Positions 12,501 through 24,500 of a stretch of DNA of 64,000 bases are shown one piece after another (the stretch's first letter is position 1; each line of letters starts with the position of its first letter). Source of the stretch: Atrina japonica (Eukaryota; Mollusca; Bivalvia; Pterioida; Pinnidae); assembly GCA_030159075.1 (NCBI GenBank), contig BROG01000976.1:1-64000 (forward strand). Direction: 5' to 3'. The position numbers were made by a program, and so were the translations under genes. The notes under the pieces were generated by a model. That model was not told the origin of the DNA and searched no databases. It worked only from the letters and a program-made list of their open reading frames with translations.

Positions 12501-15500
12501 CATAACCTTTACAAGTCATTACTGTCTGATTCACATAACCTGGAAGGGCCGAGTAACCTTTTGATTATCATACCATCAATACTACTCACATTTCGGTTAA
12601 GACAGGATTCACGAGAAAAGCATTTTATTACTAACTAGATAACTGTATGTATGGTAACATACAGGAACAATTACTCCTGCATTCTAGATTATATAGCTTC
12701 TACAGTAGTCCATAAGTATCTGTGATATAATGCTATTTTTTGAAGGTCTGGTAGAGTAGATTTAGATTAAAGCACCTGATTTGTTCTTTGCAAGACCACA
12801 ATACATTAAGATGCCAATTCCAAGTTAGTCATCTACTAGAGTTGAAGGGCATCATTGTGAAAGTTATGGTTTTTTCAGTCAGTTTAAATCTAACTGGGTC
12901 ATCTGTCAGTTTAAATCTAACTGGGTCATCAGTAAGTTCAAATTTAACCAGATCATCAGTCAGTTTAAATGTAACTGGGTCATCAGTTCAATTCTAACTG
13001 GGTCAACTCAGTTTAAATGTAACTGGGTCATAAGTCAGTTTAAATGTAACTGGGGGTCATCAGTCAGTTCAAATCTATCTTGGTCATCAGTCAGTTCAAC
13101 TCTAATTAACTTGGTCAACAGTCAGTTCAAGTTCAACAATATTTTAATCAACAGTTACTCAATACCAATATGTTATTATTTTCGAATTTTACAACAGCAC
13201 AGAGGTAATTCTTTTATAAATTAAGGAGATATCTGATAATATATATCACATCACTGTAATTCTAATTATCTAATCACTCTGATAATACATATCACATCAC
13301 TGTAATTCTAATTATCTAATCACTCTGATAATTCATATCACATCACTGTAATTCTTATTATCTAATCACCCTGATAATACAGATCACATCACTGTAATTC
13401 TTATTATCTAATCACTCTGATAATACAGATCACATCTAATCACCCTGATAATACATATCACATCACTGTAATTCTTATTATCTAATCACTCTGATAATAC
13501 ATATCACATCACTGTAATTCTTATTATCTAATCACTCTGATAATACAGATCACATCACTGTAATTCTAATTATCTAATCACCCTGATAATACAGATCACA
13601 TCACTGTAATTCTAATTATCTAATCACTCTGATAATACAGATCACATCACTGTAATTCTTATTATCTAATCACTCTGATAATACATATCACATCACTGTA
13701 ATTCTTATTATCTAATCACTCTGATAATACAGATCACATCACTGTAATTCTAATAATCTAATCACCCTGATAATACATATCACGTCACTGTACTTCTAAT
13801 ATCTAATCAGGTATATACACTTTTTCATATGAAATTTTGGGAAATATACTGTTTTTTTTCTATAGGGTTTTGGTTCAGTATACAAGGTCAAATATATCCA
13901 ACAAAATGGTCAAGCATCAAAACAACAATTACCTTCTAGAACTTTCATAATCTGGTCATCAGTTTCCCCTAATCCCAGCATAATGGAGGTTTTTGTGACC
14001 AGATCTGGTTTATAGGTTTTAGCATGTCCAAGTACCTTCAATGACTGCAAATAATTAGCTCTTGGATCTCTTACTAACCTAAAACAATGAACAAAATATA
14101 ATTATCAGGAAATACACAAAACAGAAATTTACTGTCACATTGCCACAGACTACAAGTAAAGAAAATGGTGTCAAATGAATTATATGAATCATTTAACAAA
14201 AGTCATAAAGAGTTTGAAAGAGTCTTTTATGTCACTGTCCAATAAATCCCATTTTAAATTCTAGGTATAAATTTTATAACTTTTTAAAGGTCCACTTCTT
14301 CATTATAAAACTAGCACTCATTTTATCTGGCACACATCTCGGCATAAAGAAGAAGATTTTTCAAGAGGACATTTTTTCAACTTTAAGGACCTCCTCTTTG
14401 ACCCAAGGGTAGTTGGGGTCAGGAAATTCAGTTTTTTCAATGAGCCATAATCTTGAGGGGCTACATACCAAACCTAAAGAGAATTGTCATCACAGCTTTT
14501 AAGATAATGTATAAAATGTCCAAAATATAAGTATGACACATATCCCACATTGATGGATACAAAGAAGGTCATCTACAATAACATGTTGATAGTCTTTTTT
14601 TCACTTCAATATGATTTCAAGTCATGATGAACACAGAGTTAAGTTAGAACCTATAATGTATGGGTAAACTACAAAGGAAATCTGATTCAAATTTGACACA
14701 AAGAACAGTTTTCAGTCTTATTCCTACAATTTATGAATATTAACTCATTATGGCATGTAGATAAAGCTTGAGTTTATCCTAGGTACACATTCAGTAAAAT
14801 CTTAGATGCTCAACATGGGATAAAATGCAATGTGTGACATTGTGCAAATAAAAAAGCTGAAAATTGAAACTTGTCATGGCAATAAAGCAACGGGCAATAC
14901 ACAAGCCATTATAGAATTCTTACCACTGCAGGCCTTCCACTGTTTTGTGTCAGGACAATAAGGCAAGGGACAACACATTATAGAATACTAACCACTGCAG
15001 GCCTTCCACTGTTTTGTGTCTGACAATAAGGCAAGGGACAACACTTTATAAAATACTAACCACTGCAGGCCTTGCCACTGTTTTGTGTTTAACAATAAGG
15101 CAAGGGACAATATATTATAGAATACTAACCACTGCAGGTCCTCCACTGTTTTGTGTCTGACAATAATGCAAGGGACAACACACTATAGAATACTAACCAC
15201 TGCAGGCCTTCCCACTGTTTTGTGTCTGATAATAAGGCAAGGGACAACACACTATAAATACTAACCACTGCAGGTCTTCCACTGTTTTGTGTCTGACAAT
15301 AAGACAAGGGACAACACACACTATAGAATACTAACCACTGCAGGTCTTCCCACTGTTTTGTGTCTGATAATAAGGCAAGGGACAACACACTATAGAATAC
15401 TAACCACTGCAGGTCTTCACTGTTTTGTGTCTGACAATAAGACAAGGGACAACACACTATAGAATACTAACCACTGCAGGTCTTCCACTGTTTTGTGTCT

Positions 15501-18500
15501 GATAATAAGGCAAGGGACAACACACTATAGAATACTAACCACTGCAGGTCCTCCACTGTTTTGTGTCTGACAATAATGCAAGGGACAACACACTATAGAA
15601 TACTAACCACTGCAGGCCTTCCCACTGTTTTGTGTCTGATAATAAGGCAAGGGACAACACACTATAGAATACTAACCACTGCAGGTCTTCCACTGTTTTG
15701 TGTCTGACAATAAGACAAGGGACAACACACTATAGAATACTAACCACTGCAGGTCTTCCCACTGTTTTGTGTCTGATAATAAGGCAAGGGACAACACACT
15801 ATAGAATACTAACCACTGCAGGTCTTCCACTGTTTTGTGTCTGACAATAAGACAAGGGACAACACACTATAGAATACTAACCACTGCAGGTCTTCCCACT
15901 GTTTTGTGTCTGATAATAAGGCAAGGGACAACACACTATAGAATACTAACCACTGCAGGCCTTCCCACTGTTTTGTGTCTGATAATAAGGCAAGGGACAA
16001 CACACTATAGAATACTAACCACTGCAGGTCTTCCACTGTTTTGTGTCTGACAATAAGACAAGGGACAACACACACTATAGAATACTAACCACTGCAGGCC
16101 TTCCCACTGTTTTGTGTCTGATAATAAGGCAAGGGACAACACACTATAGAATACTAACCACTGCAGGCCTTCCCACTGTTTTGTGTCTGATAATAAGGCA
16201 AGGGACAACACACTATAGAAATACCACTGCAGGTCTTCCACTGTTTTGTGTCTGACAATAAGACAAGGGACAACACACTATAGAATACTAACCACTGCAG
16301 GCCTTCCCACTGTTTTGTGTCTGATAATAAGGCAAGGGACAACACACTATAGAATACTAACCACTGCAGGTCTTCCCACTGTTTTGTGTCTGACAATAAG
16401 ACAAGGGACAACACACTATAGAATACTAACCACTGCAGGCCTTCCCACTGTTTTGTGTCTGATAATAAGGCAAGGGACAACACACTATAGAATACTAACC
16501 ACTGCAGGTCCTCCACAGTTTTGTGTCTGACAATAAGGCAAGGGACAACACACTATAGAATACTAACCACTGCAGGCCTTCCCACTGTTTTGTGTCTGAT
16601 AATAAGGCAAGGGACAACACACTATAGAATACTAACCACTGCAGGTCCTCCACTGTTTTGTGTCTGATAATAAGGCAAGGGACAACACACTATAGAATAC
16701 TAACCACTGCAGGTCCTCCACTGTTTCAACATTGTGTGCATAAACATCAAGTCCTGAGTCTACAATCGTCTCCACACATTTCATATCTCCACGAAAATCT
16801 GGGGTTAGGCATTCCACTAATATAGACGAGTTTCTGTTAACAATGAAAATATGGTCAAATTAAATAGGCAATAATCATAATAAATGGGCAATAAGATATG
16901 TGACATTTCAAATCTCTCACCTGTTTATAAAATATAACTCCAAAGTTAGATGTTTGTTACAGTTTTTCCCCCCAGTTTAGAAATTACACAGAGAACATAC
17001 AGAAAAGCAATTATCTTGCATAGCAAAGTCTTGTCACTTTTCTTTTCTCAGCAATTTACCTACTTTGAATGTTCTGATGTGAGTTTGTCTATCTGCCTGT
17101 CTACTCATCTAAGGAGAATGGCAAAAAGTGATTTGAAATAAAAATAATTTATCCATTGTTCCAGTTTTATAAGTATAATGTAAGCTAGAGATGCTGAATC
17201 CTACACTACTGTCATTATATCTACAAACATTTGATTGTTTGATTTTAACAGTAATAAGATGACTATATGGCACACCTGAGCTACAAAGAGAGATAACTCT
17301 TACAGGAAACTTCGACACAAATTTTGCATGAATACACATTATCAATTAGTTTACCTAAGATATACATTATATACACCCATTTCTTAAAAGAAAATCAGTC
17401 TACAGCAAATACTGGAATTCTGGTCTGTTATATCAACCTATGATAGGAATTTTATTGGTATTTTATGCACTTCATATTTTTGTTTACACAGTAGCAGTCA
17501 ATTTTAATGGCTGAGGAGAATCTTGTTCAATATGTATTCAGTATCAATCTTCTGCCACTAGCAAACTTCCCAAAAGGCTTGATGTCCTACCCTTAAGAGG
17601 CCCTACCCCTGATAGGAATTTGACACAACATACTGCAATTCTACCCCATCTTATCACCCTTCTGGTTAATATAATGCCAAACTTGTATATCGCTGCCTTT
17701 TCTCAAAGAACAAATTCCCTCCTCTCTTATTCTCCCATTATAACATTGAAATAGCATACTGCCACTGATTCTCCTGTACAAAAGGTCATTGATGTATGTT
17801 AAATCCCTCGACCGTATCAAAAGACCAGCTGAATATACAGGTGTAAGTAGGTACTGTTCAGTAGAGGTAGGTAATTAATGTTGGAAAATCTTTGTCTCCA
17901 AGCCCAGGTAGTTAGATTTATATGTCCTGTGTTTAGTATAGTGAGTTGTTAACAGGGTATCATATATAGCAGTGATTATAGACAATGACAACATCTCAAT
18001 ATTGTAACTTGAGATATTGCCAAACCTGTTCTACTGCCAAAATTAGAGAAAACAAAAGGTGGTGGTATAACAAGAGAAAACTGTAGTTACAATAGCAATA
18101 CAGTCTCCAAGCTAATATGACTGTTACATTTTACTCATACCTTGTTTTAATTGATTGAACTGTCTCCGCAAAATGTCCTGCCCCACCATCAGATAAATCT
18201 AGAGGAATAAGAATTTATCAGAGTTAATTGTATGAATAACTCTCTCAGTCTGTCTTAAACAAATAACATAATGTTGAAGGAACATGTGATATATATGAAT
18301 ACTACATGTGCAAAATTACACACTCTCAGACACTTAACATACAATGTACATAAACCAACACTCTCAAAGCACTGTAATTTCATATTCATTGGTTCCATGA
18401 CCCAAATATCATACGTCTGAACCACCAAAGAATTCAAATCCCAAATTTTTTGTGAGATGTTCCATTACACATGTATTTCATAAAGTAGTAATACTGATTC

Positions 18501-21500
18501 TCTGGCATCAACATTATTTACTAACATACCATCTCTGTCAACATTATTTACTAACATACCATCTCTGTCAACATTATTTACTAACATACCATCTCTGTCA
18601 ACATTATTTACTAATGTATCATCTCTGTCAACATTATTTACTAACATACCATCTCTGTCAACATTATTTACTAACATACCATCTCTGTCAACATTATTTA
18701 CTAACATACCATCTCTGTCAACATTATTTACTAACATACCATCTCTGTCAACATTATTTACTAACATACCATCTCTGTCAACATTATTTAATAATGTACA
18801 ATCTCTGTCAACATTATTTACTAACATACCATCTCTGTCAACATTATTTACTAACATACCATCTTTGTCAACATTATTTACTAATGTATCATCTGTCAAC
18901 ATTATTTACTAACATACCATCTTTGTCAACATCATTTAATAATGTACAATCTCTGTCAACATTATTTACTAACATACCATCTTTGTCAACATTATTTACT
19001 AATGTATCATCTCTGTCAACATTATTTACTAACATACCATCTTTGTCAACATTATTTACTAACATACCATCTTTGTCAACATTATTTATTAACATACCAT
19101 CTCTGCCATTTATTAACAAACCATTTCTGTCAACAATATTTCTAACAAACCATAAGGTAAGAACGAGGAAGAATGAGCACTCATTTTAGTACATGTATTT
19201 GAAATTAATCAGGCACCATACTGACGGCACAATCTCATTTCCAGTCAGAATAATTATTTTCTAACAAACCATCTCTGACAACATTATTTTCTAACAAACC
19301 ATCTCTGACAACATTATTTACCATTATACCATCTCTGATAACATTATTTACAATTATACCATCTCAGTCAACATTATTTACTAACATACCATCTCTGTCA
19401 ACAGATGTTAATACTACATAGTCTAGTCCCCAGGTTACAATTGCCTCAGCAGTATTTTTAGGTTCATGGGGATCAGGTGGGGGAGGATTTCTTGCTGTCT
19501 TTACAGAACAAAACCGACATCCTCTGGTGCAGGTATCCCCTAGTACCTGAAGTTTAAAAAAAAAGATTATACAAAATGAAGCAACATTTCTTTATGTTAG
19601 CGCCAACCACTTGACAACTTTGTCATGGAATACAAACAACTGTGACTGCGACCATACCATAATTACTGTACTTTACCATACCATAATTACTGTACTTTAT
19701 CATACCATAATTACTGTACTTTATCATATTATAATTACTGTACTTTATAATGCCATAATTACTGTACTTTACCATACCATAATTACTGTACTTTACCATA
19801 CCATAATTACTGTACTTTACCATACCATAACTACTGTACTTTACCATACCATAATTACTGTATACCTTGAAAATTTTCACTTTGAGCGAAGGGTAAATTT
19901 AAAATGACAGCAAATATTTCAAGTTCTACAAGTAACTGAAGCATTGACATTCATGACAAGCAAAAAGCTTTGGTGGTTTAGGGTAATCAGATGAGGTGAG
20001 TATATTTTTTGTTAAAAAGGATGAAAACAAATAGGGGGAATTTCCCAATTTACTTTTCTTTATGGATTTTCACAAATATATATTTGACAGTGATGTTTTA
20101 CTTGGGTTGCCTGAGACTTCTATCCTGTACATATATGTTTCTCTGATATATAAATTAGCAATTATCCTCTTATCTTTTAACTAGATGGATGACAACAGTC
20201 TAATAATAGTTTAGAAACTGCTAAAGTTATTACAATTTTTCACTTTATGCTTTGTAATAATCATACTTGAAATCAACCAATAAATGGTTGTGAAAAAAGT
20301 AATATTTCTGCATTCTGGAAACATTTTATGACTTCCTGTCATGTTTGCGGATCACAAATAGTCAAGAGGCTATAGAGCTCAAAGAATTTATTAATTCCAG
20401 TTTATTGACAAACAAAAATGGGGTCATCAATGACTAGGTAATATAGGAGTCAATATATGTAGACCACTGTGGTACAACATTTCTGTGATATTCTACTGCA
20501 GACTAACTTTGTCGCCAAATTAGCTGTAAAACACAGGCGGTTCTATTTGTCTTATTATCAGGGCAAACTTGCTCAATCCTTAATTTTACTTATGTCTGAG
20601 AGTTTACCTCAACAACAGACAGGGCTCATCCTGGACTCAGAAAACTATAGGCCAAACAATTAGCCAAGCAAGATATTTTTTATCCAATTGAAATTTTGAG
20701 TATCCAGGTCAATGAATATTAATACCAAATTAATTTTACGTAACACTTTTGGGACAAATGGAAACTATATTAATGTACATGGCACACCACAGCAAGTCTA
20801 AAAGTTTACTTGATTTTAAAAATTTCAGGATAATTCTATTTTTACCAAACAAGCCTTTGTAACTGATGTTGTGTGCATTGTTTATTGTAGCTATATGTGA
20901 TCCTGTTACAGCTTTCTCTTTTGAATGACAACAGTGATACACATAAAACATGCACCAAACATGACCAAAGATATTATCCAATTACAATTTTTTTAGCCAG
21001 TCTTGAAAACAAATTAGTAAATGGCTACATTGGCTAATAACAGGGACAGCCCCAAACAACTAATCCTGAAATCTGATTAGCTAAACAGGTCAACTTATGT
21101 ATATTCTCAGACTTGAGAATATTCTTAGTTTTGAGTGGGCGAGTCAAGTATTACATACTTTTGATAAATTATCAGAAAATGGTTATATCTGTAAGTAAGA
21201 AGGCCTATAGTAAATATTCTGTCAACCTTACGTCAATCCTTCTTACCATTATCGTAGCTGTTGCTGTGCCACTTCCACCTCCACCCCAACATTCACCAAT
21301 ATTTGGACATTTTGCTTCTTCACATACCTGCCAGATTAATTTGTAAAAATCAAAATGGGATTATAAAATTATTAGAGATACATGTATTGTAGTTTTAAAT
21401 TTCGATACATTAACTTATTTACTGAATTTTGATAAATTATTAATAAAAGGGCTATAATACCAGAATTATAGTCAAGATGGCTCTCTAAAAATTTGGGGAT

Positions 21501-24500
21501 ACTTTTGAAAATGAGGATTGACATACTCAGCAAAGCCTTTAACACTTTGATGAGAAAACAGAACTTAATTTAAGGTAAAATAAATGATCATCTTGCCCTT
21601 TAAACACTTAAGCTACATGTATGTGTGATTTTTGTTTGTTTTTCCTGTTCTGAGAAAGGTGATAAAGAATGACCATCTATTTACATACTGTATGGAGATT
21701 CAAATCTCTGAGATTCTTTTTCAATTTGTGATAATTCTTCCCAATTGGTATACCGGTTTTTAACCATGATGGTAGTCGTAGCCTGTCAAAAGAAATAAGT
21801 TCAAAAACAGTAATAACTAATAATTCTGTAGCTATCAGTGCAAGAGTTATAAACTAGTACATATCTTTTATCTCAATAAAACTGTAATTGTCTTAAGTCT
21901 CCGAACCCTGGATTTCTATATCAATAGTCATCAAAATGATCAACACTACATCCGGCAAGTTGACCATGTCTGTAATCAACTGTCTTTGTCCAAAAGATGT
22001 ACTAAATTCAAAGAGCTTAATTGCATGTTTTTAAAAACATTTTAAAGAAAGAAAAAACCCACAACAAACCAGTCACAAGCACCAGTGTAGCTTAAATTTG
22101 AAGTCATGTACAAAATGACTGACAGGCAAGAATATAAGTCAATGGTGAGAGGTACATTATCCATCTTTGTCTTTTAATCAGAATGAAATCTTAAGGTTAC
22201 AACAATAAACCCAGGAATAGAAAGTAGCAGGAGTCCAGTAGCCCATGGCAAGTAAAATACTAAGCTGGGCTAGTGGTGGCAGGTGGCTACTGAAAATTTG
22301 GGGGTATTTCTTGCACTTTCACAACTGATATTTTTGTGAACTGAGTATAGATGTTCCTTGCCACATGTAGCTAGTGTATGAACTACTTTAAAATATGTTT
22401 TGAAGTAAGATTTTTCAAATCATTACAGGAAGAGCAAGTTTCTGGGCTTCCAGACATGCAAATGGGCTCCAAAAATTTCTGACATAAAAACCCAAATGGC
22501 TTCTTGATTGCAGACTTTGATTTTTATCCCTGTAAACCCATTAAACCCATTAAAATTCATTAATAACAAATAATCAACAATTAACATTTGTCTTATTTAA
22601 GACTATTGAATAATTTGTTATTAGTGTAGAATTGATGATAACTTATTCTTTAGTTTTTCTTGTTTCTATCATTAGTTTGACAACTACAAAATCATATCAA
22701 CAAGTAAATAACTGACAAATTTGTGTGAATCTTATCTATGAAAACTTAATTATTACTGGAATTATGTACATCTCTAGATAAATGATGTTATTTTATAATT
22801 AATAGTTTGGTATCTATATAACAACTTTACATGTAGTCTCTTTATTTAACTTTATTTAATAAACGTATAAGCAAAAAATTCATACATGTGACCAAAATCG
22901 GTTAAACTGCTATAACAGGAGATTTTAACATTTCTGACTGGATATTTGGTCTCATAACAATTTTGCTATTCAGTGGATAATTGCTGTATTGTATCATTAA
23001 CAGCTTTATTAATCAATATGCCCTTATTTACTCATTCTTTCGGATGAGACAGTAAAGGTCCCGTGTCACAGTTGGTGTCGGCACATTAAAGAAGCCTCAC
23101 TGCTCAATGGCCATAAGTGCCATGCATAGGCCAAAATTTGGAGCCCTTCACTGGCATTTGGTGACATCTCCATATGAGTTAAAGATTCGTGAGTGGGACA
23201 TTAAACAAAAATGCAACAGCAACAAAATTTACTCATAAAAATCTTAAAGGATAACAGGATATTTGCAATTTATGGGAGGAGTTTCCCCAAAATGTATTAT
23301 TTAAAATGTGGAATATTCAGAGATGTTTGAGGGACCCTCAATGGGACATTAAACAAAAATGCAACAGCAACAAAATTTACTCATAAAAATCTTAAAGGAT
23401 AACAGGATATTTGCAATTTATGGGAGGAGTTTCCCCAAAATGTATTATTTAAAATGTGGAATATTCAGAGATGTTTGAGGGACCCTCAGAATTGGGGAGG
23501 GTTCCTCCCTCCAGAAGAATCGCATGCATGCAAATTCTCATCACTTGCAGAAATTTTAATGTCAAAAAACAGGAAAATAGCCTGCATTGATAATACTTTC
23601 TAAAAAGAAAAATGACTTAGGAATATGTTGCCATGACTATGCGCCATATCAATATATATTCTGTCTATGTGTACAACAATGTACATGTATCTTGTACATG
23701 CTGTTATGTATTCTTTACCTTTCACCTTTCTTTCGTTTGATATTTTCTCCTATTTCATCTGGTGGATAATTACTGTCTTGTACAAAGTCTGCTAAACCTG
23801 GACCATTTGCAATTTTTTTCTTCTGTTCTTCAGTTAGTGAGGCATATGATCTTGATGTAGTTTTCAAAGTCTATAAAAACACATTTATGTAATTATATGC
23901 TTGATAAAACAAATAAAAAACACAAAATCATGATAGTCCCCCTCCCACACACAGTGTCATAACCAATTGAACATGTATCGAGTCACCAGTATATATTTTC
24001 ATTTTTGTTGTAACTTGAATGAAGTATCTAAAGATTTGTCACGATTAACACACATGTATGACATATTAGGTTGGTTAAACTTAAAGTTTCAATAATTAGG
24101 TTTTATACAGTTTAAAACACTGTTTAAATTTTGATGGAACATTTCTTGAAGGAAGTATAAAGTAAATAGAGTGTTTACACATGTTAAATATAATATATTG
24201 TAACTGAAGATTTAAGATTTGTGTCTTTAGTTTTTTAGTTTTAGTTTTTTTTAGTGTAACTATAATAAAACTCAAGTTGTATCCAAATGTGAGCTAGATA
24301 TTGTTTTATGATTATACATATAACACTTGAATTATGTTAGTATATATACATGTTTATCAGGCATTTTGTAATTTTAGAATATTGGTAAAGCATTTAATTT
24401 GCAATTGTAAAGACAAATTCCCTAGGCCAAAATTTGTGCCCCAATTGTAAGTGATTTTTTGGGGGGGGTTTAATAAAAACTGCTTAAAATCTGGGCAGAA

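Noticed and set aside
15125..16530. Several 80-120 codon frames in the 68-69 bp array
   Set aside because: Repeat artefacts of LIAS intron 7; the only coding part is exon 7 itself (16705-16833).
18452..19189. 245-codon plus-strand and 145-codon minus-strand frames in the 30-bp array
   Set aside because: They arise because the unit is 30 bp; the array is explained as copies of the LIAS exon 5 donor.
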